Shown here piece after piece: positions 22,065 to 32,150 of a stretch of 57,850 bases of DNA. Within the stretch, counting starts at the first letter, position 1. Every line of letters starts with the position of its first letter. The stretch spans positions 1-57,850 of the forward strand of contig WMKJ01000084.1 of NCBI GenBank assembly GCA_009733715.1, given 5' to 3'. The translations under genes and the position numbers were made by a program. Source of the DNA: Herpomyces periplanetae. Its lineage: Eukaryota; Ascomycota; Laboulbeniomycetes; Herpomycetales; Herpomycetaceae. The notes under the pieces were generated by a model. That model searched no databases, had not been told where the DNA came from, and was given only the letters and a program-made list of their open reading frames with translations.

Positions 22065-23433
22065 ATGCGCAGAGGATTTGGGGTGACTCAACCACGGAGG
22101 ATCGTGGAGGGTGAAGAAGGGACAGATGTTGAAGATATAATGAGTACAGAAGGTTTGTTAGATGAAATAGATATTGGGAGTACTATGGATTAGAAGAGTG
22201 GGGGTGTATGAATAGGTTTTGTTATAACGGTGAGAATTTAGCAGGGTTTACACTAAAGTTGAAGTTACAATAAATAGGCAAACGAGTCAAGGGAGGGGAA
22301 GTGGGGAAATATTGCGACGAACGTGGAAAACGGGAACGAATAAAGTAAAGAATTTATCGCGGGATAAAGTGATTATATCGATGTGTGGAGGGATAGAAGA
22401 CAGTGACGGAATTGGGCCGGATTTGCTACGGGGTAAGAATGAACGTGGTGAGTCAAGCAGTGGTAATAGAGTGAAGGGAAGTGGGCAACGAAGGGTGAGA
22501 GGGGTACATAAACATAGAGAAAGAGTTGAAAAAGATGCGAGTGAGGAAGATCTGGAGGATGATAAGGGGAAAAGATGGGATCAAGCAGGACCGAAGTATA
22601 CGGTTGAGGCGTTGCATGCTCTGAAAGCGGAGATGCAGGTGGCAAAGCCGGGAGTACATACACAGGAAGAAATAAATGCGGATATAGTGACGAAGTTTGG
22701 AGATATGGGTATGATGGAGTCGACGATGGAAATGTCGAGCGTTTATACAACGATTAACGAAGGGTCGGTAGATTGGGGAGAAGGATCTATTAGAGCGGCA
22801 CGAATGGCACGAAGGGCGGCAGCGCGAAGGCTGGCGGTCAAGGACTATGGGGATGAATTGGACGTTGAAGGGGAAAATTCGATTAATGTATCAGAGGAAG
22901 AGTATATAGGGTTAAATTGGGAAGCAGGTAGTGAAAGGGGAGTGGGAGGAGGTATTGGGAAAAGTTTGGGACAGATGGAAGATGAAGGGTACAATATTTA
23001 TGAAGATGTGGAATTTGGGGAAGGATATGATGAATATGTGAACGATGAACCGTTAAATTTGGGGAGAAAGCAAAGAGACGAAGAAGTGGAACGAAGAAGA
23101 GCGGAGATAGCGGAATTGATAAATCAGGCTGAAGAGGATAGAGAAAGTGATAGCAGCAGTGATGGGCTAGGAGATGGAGAGGGTGGAAGAGTGGGGGGAT
23201 GGGGAGAAAGGACAAGTAAGAAAGCAGTAGTGGAACAAGTCAAGTCATTGACGACATGTATAGAGGAGATACGAGAACGGGTAAATAGGATGGAGAATAA
23301 GGTTGAAGAGAGAAGGGGAAGGTTAGAGTTTTTACGAGGCGAGTTAAATGAAACGAGATCAAGGGAAAAGGGCGTTTGGGAGAAATTAGAGAAGATTGGA
23401 GAAGGGGATGGGGAAAGGGAAGACAAAATATAA
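22065..23433 (+). CDS. NTR2: Ntr2-like spliceosome disassembly factor
   Basis: Start ATG 22065 gives MRRGFGVTQPRRIVEGEEG; the first exon ends near 22152 or 22179 and exon 2 starts near 22259, the exact splice sites being uncertain (both donors are phase 1, the acceptor is weak). About 420-430 aa. Family hallmarks: KYTVEALHALKAEMQ near the middle, and EFGEGYDEYVNDEPLNLGRK followed by RDEEVERRRAEIAELI, matching the Ntr2 (Nineteen complex-related protein 2) / GCFC N-terminal pattern. The C-terminus is a predicted coiled coil (CIEEIRERVNRMENKVEERR). In yeast Ntr2 pairs with Ntr1 to recruit the Prp43 helicase that disassembles the intron-lariat spliceosome. Coding sequence is strikingly G/A-rich, encoding Glu/Gly/Arg. 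The stop codon lies 2 bp from the SF3B1 stop. Confidence 0.78.
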
Positions 23434-23435
23434 TA

Positions 23436-26400
23436 TTAAACTAGGATGTATAATTCGTGACGGACGAGAGGAGAAAGGGAAAAGTCCAAAGAAGATGAAG
23501 AGGCTGTGGAAGTTGGTAGAGATGTCAAGGAAGAGAACCGAGGATTCTTAGCCAGCGAGGTACTGGATAAAGTAGAGATGGAATTAGCAGCGGATTCAGC
23601 GGACTCAAGGTTAGGATAATAGGGAACCATAGCATGGGCATGAAGAACGTACGCATCGTTATACAATCGCCAGTAGGGTTGACGAACTTTGCGCGCAGGA
23701 TGAAATAGGCCGGCCCATATATAATTCAAGACGATGCCAGGACCAATTGCCAAACGTACAGCGTCTATGGCTTCGATAACACGGTCAATTACGTGGGGAC
23801 TGGTTTCAAAGATGTTTGGGTAGAGCAAATTAAGTAAATGAAGCATCGCATCCTCACAACCAAGACCAACTACACCCAAAGCAATGTGTTTCACGACAGA
23901 AGCGGCGGTTTGACGGTGGACCTGGTCACGATCTATTAATGCATCTTCAAGTAGTGGAGTAACGGCGTAGACGTAATCTTTGGCCATTTCACCTATGTAT
24001 TCAAATAAGAATGAAAGACTTTTTAAAACTCCATTTTGTACATTCAGCTCGGGAACTCGGTATTCGTTCATTAAAGCAGGCAGAACCGTAAACGGGGCAC
24101 AAGTTTCTGCAACAATTCCAATTGCAACAGCCGTACAAACTCGAGACTGGCGTTCCTGAACTTTAAGATTGTTGAGCAAAGTCGATAAAACATCTTGAGG
24201 CCCAATGGCTTTTGCAATAAACCCAAAAGTATTATTGGCCGCTCGGCGGATTCCTTTTTTATGGGCTTTTAACATATCTAGCAATTCGAAGCAAATTCGC
24301 ATCCATTCTCGCGCATTGACACTTTCGGGTCCTCTATCGGCGATTCTTCCCACCAAATCTATCGTGTTTTCTTGCACTTTTTCATGCCGGTTGCGCAAAA
24401 TAGGTGTAAGCCGGGGTAAAAGATTCTTGATTGGAGGTTGCATTTTATTAATTCCAACAACCGTTACTATGCTTCTTAATGCTCCTAATATCGAACCCAA
24501 AACTTCCGGATATTCTTCTCCAAGATACTCGTATAAAACTATTCCCAGTTTTCCCATAAGTGTATCTTCTCCGCATTGTTTTACTATCAACGCTATTCTT
24601 GATATCAAATCCGCCGCTTGCTGTCGTACTGTGGCCGATTTATTATTCAATCGCCATAAAATTGTACTAATAATCTGGGTTATATACGGTTTACATCTTA
24701 ATCCCAGACTATTAACAACCGTGCCAAACCCATTTAAAAGAATAATATCTTCAACCGTCTGTTCTTGGAACGAGTGTAATATACCATCGATTAATCTCTC
24801 TTCTAAACGCTCTCCAATATCAGCGCATCCTAATGTTGCAATCAACTTTTCAATGGTTTCAACCGTCATCTTTCGATATGCTTCACTTTCATCCTTCAAA
24901 TTGTGGACAATTCGCTCTAATATGTCTGCTACTCCAACTTTTTGCCCTATATCCACCGTTGTATCAACAACTTGCCGATAATTTCTCTTATCCATAGCCA
25001 ATCTTCTCACCCAAAAATTTTTGAAAAAATCACTCAATACGTTTCTCTTCAAATATTCCGCTGTAACCCCCTCAGTTGCCGCGCATTGGGATATGACCTT
25101 TAATACTACTTTTTTCATTTCTTCATCAGGCGACGAAAATTCTCTTAATACCACTTCCATTATTTGACTTGTATAATAGCTGGAGTATTCCTCATCCATT
25201 AGTGGAATAATATATCCAATCGCTTTGAGAAACCCTGCTAATCCTTTACCTCGTTGCTTTCGTGCTCCCGTCCATAAAGGATTAAGAATATCATCAAAAC
25301 TTTCAATTCCAAAAGGGTTTGCAGCTTCTGCTAATGCTGCTATCGCTAAACTTGTCACTGTTCGTACTTTGGCTTGCTCATCATTCAAATTATCCGCTAT
25401 GCAATCCACTAGTCCCTTTAAATGAGGTAATATAGCACATCCCATTAAAATCGGTATTTGTTGTACAATCTTCACCCCTGTATGTCTGGCTTGCCATGAT
25501 TTCTTACTTCGACAAACCGCCCGAAGAAATGGTAATAAAGATGGTATTCCAAGCGCTGATGCTACTACTGCAAAAGCTCGTGCCGTCGTATTTCGAACGT
25601 ACTCGTCAACATGGTCAATATCAGGCCGCATCGTACTAATCATATGAGCCAATCCTGCTGCTTTGCTTAAATTTGATATAATCTCTCGTCCTTCTACTCG
25701 TGCATAATAATCCTGATCAATTAATAAAGGTTCAATCACCACCAAAATCTTGTGTACGTAAGGCCGAATCAAATCATCCAACTTATACAATACTCGATCA
25801 ATAACTTTAACTAAAAGATGTCGTTCTTGATCTTCCAATGTTTTCTCCATAAGTAATGGTAATATTTGATTAAATAAAGGACCTGCGCCAAACTGCCTTG
25901 CATTATCCGTTATTTGGCGCAAGGCAGTTTTACGCATTGGTGGTGTACCATTTTTAATCTTTAGTAGTAATCTCATAATTTTTCGTTCTTTTAACTCCTC
26001 AACCGACATTTCATTTTCATTGACCGTTTGTAACAACTTACCAAAGTAAGCCATATCCTCCGCCTTAAAAAATTGCAAGTCACCCACCCCCGGAATCTCC
26101 GTGGGTAAGTGCTTTCCCATTAAAACGCTAGACGAATCCTGCATCATGAAGCCACCGCTCGATATACCAGGTCTTACACCCGATGGTAGAATGCCACGGG
26201 GCAATCCATAACGAATAGGCTCATAACCAGGAGGTGGTTCTAAAATTTTGTAGCCTTCCGATGGAAGTAATGCATCAAGATCTTCATCAGAAAGGGGAGC
26301 ATTACGGGCAGATATATCCGTTCCAAAAGTTATGGGAACCACACCGGGTGCGGCACTCACAGGGCTATTGGGATCTGCAGATGAATTGACCACTAAAGCA

Positions 26401-27326
26401 GGCGCTAAATCCCATCTCGATTTACGCTTAACAGTGCCATCGCCAGCTGGAGCTCCGGGAGCTTGGTCCCATCTGGATTTTTTAACTTTAATCTTTTCTT
26501 CAGTTTCGACATGTTGGTTAGTAGCGTCACTGCCTCCGTTAGCATCTGCCACATCCGACGATATATCCCATCGGGTTTTCCGTTTTCGCGAAGGTACACT
26601 TCCGTTAACTTCACTCAAGGCTGATACACCTGTGTCATCATCGATGGTATCACACTCACTAATTTCACGATCAGGATGAAATAGTGATGGACCGTATCTA
26701 TTGGCATCCGTGACGGTATCGGATTCCATTTTGGCCTGACGTTCAGAAATGATTTTTTTTACACGATATTCCTCCTCTTCTAATTGTCGGATAGCCATCA
26801 TTTCGTTATAGGCTGCAGTATCTTCGTCTGTATTTCCGTTAACTTCAACTTGAGAGGAAGGGGAGGTGTTAGCGGTGGAGGTAGATTCATTCTGACGAGA
26901 GGTGGTTAAAATTCGGTCAAAACGACGTTTGTGGTAGCTTGATTCTCGAGCGGCTATTTGAGCGTTGAGCTCACGCTCTTGCAAAATATCAAGTTCTTCG
27001 GTAGCACCATGAGCAAATTCATTCAATTGTTCAGCAGTTGCAGTGTACTGGGGAACGAGTCGACGCGTTGAGTCACCAGAGTCGTTAACATCCAGTGAAA
27101 AATTTCCGGACTCGTGGACATTTCTCACGTCAATACTTTGGTTATAATCAGAAATTTTACCCCCGTCCACACAATCATATAAGCTAGTATCAGAAGCATT
27201 TGCTAAGGATTGTCTTCCCGAATCACCGATGGCATTTTTAATGGCTTGATCGAGTAACTTTTCCGGATCTTGTTCATTCTTTAAAAATTCCACTTTTTTA
27301 TCTGATATCAGCGTACTTGCGTTCAT
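23436..27326 (-). CDS. SF3B1: Splicing factor 3B subunit 1 (U2 snRNP)
   Basis: One uninterrupted frame of 1296 aa, almost the size of human SF3B1 (1304). It clamps the branch-site/U2 duplex within the SF3b complex. The ATG at 27326 is chosen because the open frame upstream lacks one. The N-terminus is disordered and carries U2AF-ligand motifs ([24 protein letters not shown]), then [13 protein letters not shown]. The rest is the HEAT-repeat superhelix. Stretches near identical to human include [71 protein letters not shown] and [20 protein letters not shown]. Positions matching the human cancer hot-spots (R625, K666, K700) appear unchanged. No intron in nearly 4 kb is odd beside its intron-rich neighbours. 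Confidence 0.98.
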   Translation of the reverse strand: MNASTLISDKKVEFLKNEQDPEKLLDQAIKNAIGDSGRQSLANASDTSLYDCVDGGKISDYNQSIDVRNVHESGNFSLDVNDSGDSTRRLVPQYTATAEQLNEFAHGATEELDILQERELNAQIAARESSYHKRRFDRILTTSRQNESTSTANTSPSSQVEVNGNTDEDTAAYNEMMAIRQLEEEEYRVKKIISERQAKMESDTVTDANRYGPSLFHPDREISECDTIDDDTGVSALSEVNGSVPSRKRKTRWDISSDVADANGGSDATNQHVETEEKIKVKKSRWDQAPGAPAGDGTVKRKSRWDLAPALVVNSSADPNSPVSAAPGVVPITFGTDISARNAPLSDEDLDALLPSEGYKILEPPPGYEPIRYGLPRGILPSGVRPGISSGGFMMQDSSSVLMGKHLPTEIPGVGDLQFFKAEDMAYFGKLLQTVNENEMSVEELKERKIMRLLLKIKNGTPPMRKTALRQITDNARQFGAGPLFNQILPLLMEKTLEDQERHLLVKVIDRVLYKLDDLIRPYVHKILVVIEPLLIDQDYYARVEGREIISNLSKAAGLAHMISTMRPDIDHVDEYVRNTTARAFAVVASALGIPSLLPFLRAVCRSKKSWQARHTGVKIVQQIPILMGCAILPHLKGLVDCIADNLNDEQAKVRTVTSLAIAALAEAANPFGIESFDDILNPLWTGARKQRGKGLAGFLKAIGYIIPLMDEEYSSYYTSQIMEVVLREFSSPDEEMKKVVLKVISQCAATEGVTAEYLKRNVLSDFFKNFWVRRLAMDKRNYRQVVDTTVDIGQKVGVADILERIVHNLKDESEAYRKMTVETIEKLIATLGCADIGERLEERLIDGILHSFQEQTVEDIILLNGFGTVVNSLGLRCKPYITQIISTILWRLNNKSATVRQQAADLISRIALIVKQCGEDTLMGKLGIVLYEYLGEEYPEVLGSILGALRSIVTVVGINKMQPPIKNLLPRLTPILRNRHEKVQENTIDLVGRIADRGPESVNAREWMRICFELLDMLKAHKKGIRRAANNTFGFIAKAIGPQDVLSTLLNNLKVQERQSRVCTAVAIGIVAETCAPFTVLPALMNEYRVPELNVQNGVLKSLSFLFEYIGEMAKDYVYAVTPLLEDALIDRDQVHRQTAASVVKHIALGVVGLGCEDAMLHLLNLLYPNIFETSPHVIDRVIEAIDAVRLAIGPGIVLNYIWAGLFHPARKVRQPYWRLYNDAYVLHAHAMVPYYPNLESAESAANSISTLSSTSLAKNPRFSSLTSLPTSTASSSSLDFSLSPLVRHELYILV

Positions 27327-28620
27327 AGTTAAATTTTGAAAGGTAGAAAGACACTTAAAGCAAGCCAAATAAAAAGAGGATAGCTTGCAAAATAGTACAC
27401 GTTAAATTTTGCAATCAATGCGACAAAAAAGTCGCTGAGAACTGTCCTATCTAAGGCAAATAATGCCAAGAACCGTCTGTAACACGTATCGGAAAATAAT
27501 AAATTGACAATTCCTCCCTATGAAATGTTCAACTTTGTAGCCCATTGCAATTTTTTCCGTTAACCAGAACAAAATTTCCCTTTGATTGTGACAATCTGCC
27601 GTGTTGAGCCTAAAACGTAACCTTATATGATTATTCTCATTATGTAATCCCAATTTGACTGTAAGAAGGCGAAAAGTTTGGCTTAAGATTTTACGTGCAC
27701 ATAAAGAAAGTAATGGTATAGTGGTAGATTTAAAAAGGTGTAACTTAGCGCTGATAAATACAATGGAGATTATACCCAAAATTATTCGAACTGTAAAATA
27801 ATAATTGCTGATGAACAATTTCTGGGCTTTGTGTGAACTTTGCATGGTATTTTTCGTAGATTTCTTACAACTTTTCTCCTAATTTTCCCCGCTCGCTTGT
27901 CCTGTAAACTTTTTACATTACGTCATCCAACTTAGATTTGTCTACAGCCACAGTGGCGGCAGTGTGTGATGTGGCAACGCGCAGTTGGAGGTCACGGGAA
28001 ATGTAGTCAAGCCACTGTGGCGAATTTGGAGAAGGGAGAGTTTGGGAAGTTAGGTGTAAAGGGTTGTACGGTTTAGATGAGAATTTATTAATTTATACTT
28101 AAAAGTACACGATTGCGAGGCTCCTGTAAATGTAAATTGCAAAGATTGTACAGATTTCAATAAATGTATTTCTGTGTGGGATTAACTAGAATATATTTAA
28201 TGATATATTTTGTAGGAAATGCTGGTAATTAAGTATACTAGTAAAATATATTTTTGAATGATTATATATAATATTACATCTTACATACTTGACACTAAAT
28301 TATTATTCATCACACTGCCCGTAAAGCACTAACATACGACCATATTGTTCTGATAAATGTAAAAATACCATTTCCAATTCAGTCATACGCTAAATCGGTC
28401 TCCAACGCCAACAAATTCAGAATTTAAATAGACTATTTCCCGATGGGCTTACTAAGCTTATAAAACTGGGGCTTATGTAATGGAATTGAAAAAATGGGAA
28501 GGAACGGGTTTGGTGATTTTTACATTTTGAAAGTCGCGTTCACGGTTCACTTGTTTTTTTTAAAATTTAATAAGTCTGCATCTACATTTTTTTTAATAAG
28601 TTTCTTAAAAGTTCTTCATT
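27327..28620. promoter_or_regulatory. 1.3-kb divergent region SF3B1/MIX17
   Basis: AT-rich and mostly empty. It contains an orphan minus-strand frame (27447-27845) and two 11-bp odd palindromes, GCCACAGTGGC (27947-27957) and GCCACTGTGGC (28011-28021), which are reverse complements of each other 64 bp apart start to start. Confidence 0.5.
27447..27845 (-). CDS. Orphan open reading frame, 132 aa, doubtful
   Basis: I do not recognise this protein. It starts with an ATG (MQSSHKAQKLFISNYYFTVR), has a hydrophobic stretch (IILGIISIVFISAKL) that could be a membrane segment, and a second near its end. It lies 121 bp upstream of SF3B1 on the same strand. Composition is Ile/Leu/Phe-rich, as AT-rich random frames tend to be. 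It could equally be a chance frame in the SF3B1 promoter. Confidence 0.2.
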   Translation of the reverse strand: MQSSHKAQKLFISNYYFTVRIILGIISIVFISAKLHLFKSTTIPLLSLCARKILSQTFRLLTVKLGLHNENNHIRLRFRLNTADCHNQREILFWLTEKIAMGYKVEHFIGRNCQFIIFRYVLQTVLGIICLR

Positions 28621-29235
28621 ATGCCACGTCAGTCTAGAGGTACGGCGGCACCTGCTCGTCGACCAGGAAGTTTAGTCCCCCTTGCTAAACCCAATACACC
28701 AAATCGACAGGTGCATTCTACACCTGGAATTGGTAGTTCTGGTATTAATTCGTCAAAAGTACACACTACCCCACAATCAAGTTTAGCAGGTCCTTCAAGT
28801 TCAGGAGGTTCTGGGTTTTTCAGTAATATAGTTGGAACTGCAGCGTATGTTTACCGTATTAAGTTAAAAGCCCAGTTGTTCACTGACTGAACTTTTTAGT
28901 GGTGTTGCTCTTGGATCGTCTGTAGGACACGCGGTCGGTAGTATGTTTACAGGAAGTTCTGGGACTCAAACTGTTGAAGATCCTAGTCGGTTGAACCAAT
29001 CAGTTGGCCAATATCAAAATCAGTCTATGAATCAAGAAGAGAATAATCTGTGCAATATCCGTTATAAGGACTTTCAAAATTGCATGGATCAGAATCAAGT
29101 AAGATGAAATTTATATCTATTATGATTATTTGGGTTAGAATTAATCAGTTATTTCCGTTTCAGGGGAACTTGAATACATGTCAATACTATCTTGATCAGC
29201 TCAAGGCTTGTCAAGAAGCGGCATCCAGGTATTAA
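28621..29235 (+). CDS. MIX17: Twin CX9C mitochondrial protein (Mix17/CHCHD2/CHCHD10)
   Basis: Exons 28621-28844, 28900-29098, 29164-29235; 164 aa. Family members sit in the mitochondrial intermembrane space, associate with cristae and respiration, and are imported by the Mia40 disulfide relay. The N-terminus (MPRQSRGTAAPARRPGSL) is Arg/Pro/Ser-rich, as in CHCHD2. A glycine-rich hydrophobic stretch follows (GVALGSSVGHAVGSMF), the family's conserved central segment. The C-terminal CHCH domain shows two perfect CX9C pairs: CNIRYKDFQNC (exon 2) and CQYYLDQLKAC (exon 3). Each cysteine helix is on its own exon. The intron lengths are 55 and 65 nt. Confidence 0.95.
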
Positions 29236-30043
29236 TAAAATGTAGTACGAAGGAAGAATACCCCCGACGATGTTTTTATGGAAAAATTAAAGGGATATTT
29301 TTACCATTCTACATTGCCAGATTGTTTATTCTTGAAATAAGTTTACATGTAAAATACTCAATTCGTTCACATGGTATACACTTAGTATAGCTTGGAAATG
29401 TCTCTCACTTTGAGAGCAGGGTATCTCTAGCCTCACTAGAGTTGATTGTAGTAAAATATCACAATAAATTTTCTCCTCTATGAATCGTATAATCTTACTG
29501 CCAACGTCTAATCCATTATTCAGTATACAAGTATACTCCATTAATCAATTCCTCGTAAACATCATGGCCAAACCATCGTTTTTCACATTTCCGACGAAGA
29601 TCACTTGAATGGATCACGTGATATTATATTACTAGAGTCACGTGCGAGTTGATTGTGCGGAAATTAGAGGGGTTTTGGAAAGCTTGAAGCAAGACATTTC
29701 CGGTTTGGCGGACTTTTGAAATTATTTTGGTTAAATTCAGTTCGCGCGTAGTTACGTGCTCATGAGTGAATAAATTTTATGAAAAAATGTATGCACATCA
29801 GAGATTTTGATTGATATCGTAACGTAAAGGCTTTTACTTACTCGCGATACCTGTTTTTGGGTGTAATAAGTGATCAGACGCGTAAAATTTATACATAATT
29901 CCGGTACTTTTTTAGCTTTGTTTGGTAAACGTTAAGAAGATTTACGTGAAGGGGAATTTTCAAGAGGAGTTTATCGGTTGTTCTTCGTAAATCACACTTG
30001 TTATACTGAAGAGAATTCAATCATTACGCCCAGGTACATCGAT
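29236..30043. promoter_or_regulatory. Intergenic, OST2 promoter with two CACGTG boxes
   Basis: No credible gene. CACGTG boxes lie at 29615-29620 and 29639-29644, the second within a full GTCACGTG, 24 bp apart start to start. The OST2 reading frame stays open upstream of the chosen ATG to beyond 29978, but contains no earlier in-frame ATG in that stretch. Confidence 0.55.
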
Positions 30044-30709
30044 ATGGGCAGAAAAAGCGCTAAACATGGTTCGGGTAATGCTACTCTGGGGCACGATGAA
30101 AAGGAATCTTTACGAGGGGTAAAGAAAACGGGAGAAAGTGTAGGAGCAACTTTAAAGCAAAGTCAAGGTGGAGATTCCAAGAAACCGTCAGATCTACAGC
30201 ATCGTAGTGGAAAACATATTGGAAGGAAAAATGACACGGAAACTTCGGGGGTAGCCCGCAGCTCGCGGGGAGTCTATAAAAGCAAGGGTAATTTGATGGG
30301 TTTGTTGCATCAAGTTGCGGATGAATATCTCGATAAAACATCTCAGCATCACAAAATTATTGATACGTTTCTCGCATTTCTTATGTTTGTGGGAGGAGTT
30401 CAATTTATTCATTGTCTAGTAGCAGGCAATTATCCGTTTAATGCATTTTTATCGGGATTCTCCCTAACTGTTGGACAATTTGTGTTGGCTGTTAGCCTGC
30501 GAATTCAAACTAATGAGGAAAATTCACGGGAACTTAAATCGATCTCGAAAGAAAGGTACGTAGAAGAAGTAAATGTATATATTTTCACGTTTTGATTAGA
30601 TGAATACAGATACTAACGTTGACGTATGGATTTATCTGGTAGAGCGTTTGCCGACTTTATTTTTGCTAGCCTGCTTTCACATTTTTTCTGTATTAACTTC
30701 ATCAACTGA
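30044..30709 (+). CDS. OST2: Oligosaccharyltransferase subunit Ost2/DAD1 with long N-terminal extension
   Basis: Exons 30044-30555 and 30643-30709; 192 aa. DAD1/Ost2 is a small membrane subunit of the ER oligosaccharyltransferase that transfers glycan to Asn. The conserved part starts at LLHQVADEYLDKTSQHHKI and contains membrane segments (IDTFLAFLMFVGGVQFIHCL; FLSGFSLTVGQFVLAVSLRI) and LRIQTNEEN. The second exon completes KERAFADFIFASLLSHFFC, the hallmark C-terminus. Human DAD1 is 113 aa and yeast Ost2 130 aa, so about 80 hydrophilic residues (Lys/Ser/Gly-rich, MGRKSAKHGSGNATLGHDE) precede the conserved part. The extension is open and in the same exon. An internal ATG near 30296 (NLMGLLHQV) would give a normal-sized protein, so translation may start there. 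Confidence 0.93.
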
Positions 30710-31166
30710 GTAATTGAAGATTCATGAGGGTGTTTTTGGGAAGGGATAGTGGGGGTAATAAGGAAGATATTTTGCTTAAAGTTATCCGTTCGCACGTTTA
30801 ATGGTGTATTGATGGATAATTTCTCACATATTATTGGATTTCTGAGTATGATCTGGTGAGAGTGTCCTAAAAGTAGAAAAAAGCAGACGCTTAGGTCAAC
30901 CATATTGAAAACGAACAGTGTATGGGACATAAGATGATTATAAGTAAGGTTAATGGAATGGAAAAGGAATATGTAGATAGATGCTGCTAGACGAATCATA
31001 AATGAACAATTGGGCAAATGAAATCTGTGCGGTTAGTCGCTGGGATTGACAAGGAGGAAAGCAAATGATAAAAGACAGTTGACGAATATGCTTGCCATTG
31101 AATGGAACGGCATGACATGGAAAAGGTTTACAGAGAGTAGAATTTGGTCCAGAAAGCATGGTTGGT
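30710..31166. other. Intergenic between convergent OST2 and FSH1
   Basis: About 460 bp with short open frames only, none convincing. Should hold both 3' untranslated regions; no repeat or RNA gene recognised. Confidence 0.5.
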
Positions 31167-32150
31167 TTATAAAACATCATGTATCAAGCAAACTTCTCGA
31201 GATAATTCCATGATTCTTTGTACTACTACCTCTGTATCGGACTCTTTGGATGGTACGGAATGACCACCGTCCCATTCGATTAGAGAATTGCCTTGACCAA
31301 GTGAGCAAAACTGGGAGTAAAGAGCTCTGTGATAATCAATACCACGATCCCTAAGGCCATGAATGTGTAGAGTAGGGAGATGAAGAGATAAGCTTAAACT
31401 TTCAAGCTTGGAGATTAATTCAAGTTCTTCAAGATCGAGGATTGGGGTAGAATTGGTGGGAAATTCGGGACGTTGAAAGCCGTGAAGATTTTCGGTCAAG
31501 TTAGATAAAGAGATGAGGGGAGCTCTACCGGCAATTATGATGGCGAAACGCCACTTAATGGATAGAATTCGTTCTGAGCAAGTGATATCAGAGGTGGATG
31601 AAGGAGGATTATTGGGACAGGCCGAAGGTGAATTTGGATTAACCTTGGATTCGGGCGGGAAGTATCCAGAACGTCTTAAAGCTTGTTCAAGGAATAAACT
31701 AGCGGCGACTTTAGCGCCTTGACTGAAACCTAGTAAACCAACCCATTCTCCAGTGGCACCAAGACGATTATCAGCTTCCATGGATGAGTTTAAAGCGTAG
31801 AATAGTTCTTCTCGACAGCATAAATGGTCTATGACGATATTTGAACAATTTTGAGGGAAGGAAGAATTTGAGGCAAGTGAAGAGGTTGGCCATTGAAACC
31901 AACGACGATAATTAGGTCCATAAGATTTGAAAGCAGGAAGAATACCGGGACCAGGTTCACTTAGGAATGGACCGTCGGCGAAAACAAAACGAAATTGTCG
32001 TTTTAACTTGGATATGATTCCGTGCATTTGCACAGAAAGTATATCACCCGTACTACCTCCACCGTGAAGGCAAAGGATACGAGGAAGTTTGAGGAGTAGA
32101 GCGCATTCTTGCTCATGAAAACGGGCAGAAAAACTTTGATTCTTGGCCAT
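31167..32150 (-). CDS. FSH1: FSH1-family serine hydrolase
   Basis: Intronless frame of 327 aa from ATG 32150. FSH (DUF341) proteins are alpha/beta-hydrolases related to yeast Fsh1-3 and to thioesterases that release polyketides (LovG type). The start of the fold is LPRILCLHGGGSTGDIL, with the oxyanion HGGG. The nucleophile serine lies in LLGFSQGAKVAASL, the aspartate is likely in LHIHGLRDRGIDYH, and the histidine in WDGGHSVPS. FVFADGPFLSEPGPGI matches the family's conserved second strand. A Ser/Pro/Asn-rich insertion (about residues 170-195) is unusual in length. No signal peptide. The neighbourhood holds no polyketide synthase, so a general cytosolic esterase role is more likely. Substrate unknown. 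Confidence 0.92.
   Translation of the reverse strand: MAKNQSFSARFHEQECALLLKLPRILCLHGGGSTGDILSVQMHGIISKLKRQFRFVFADGPFLSEPGPGILPAFKSYGPNYRRWFQWPTSSLASNSSFPQNCSNIVIDHLCCREELFYALNSSMEADNRLGATGEWVGLLGFSQGAKVAASLFLEQALRRSGYFPPESKVNPNSPSACPNNPPSSTSDITCSERILSIKWRFAIIIAGRAPLISLSNLTENLHGFQRPEFPTNSTPILDLEELELISKLESLSLSLHLPTLHIHGLRDRGIDYHRALYSQFCSLGQGNSLIEWDGGHSVPSKESDTEVVVQRIMELSREVCLIHDVL

Noticed and set aside
24205-24981. 258-codon plus-strand frame inside SF3B1
   Set aside because: Exact antisense shadow of the strongly conserved SF3B1 HEAT repeats; no independent protein features.
30613-31180. Minus-strand frames upstream of and overlapping the FSH1 end
   Set aside because: Lie in the convergent 3' spacer, no motif, not conserved-looking.
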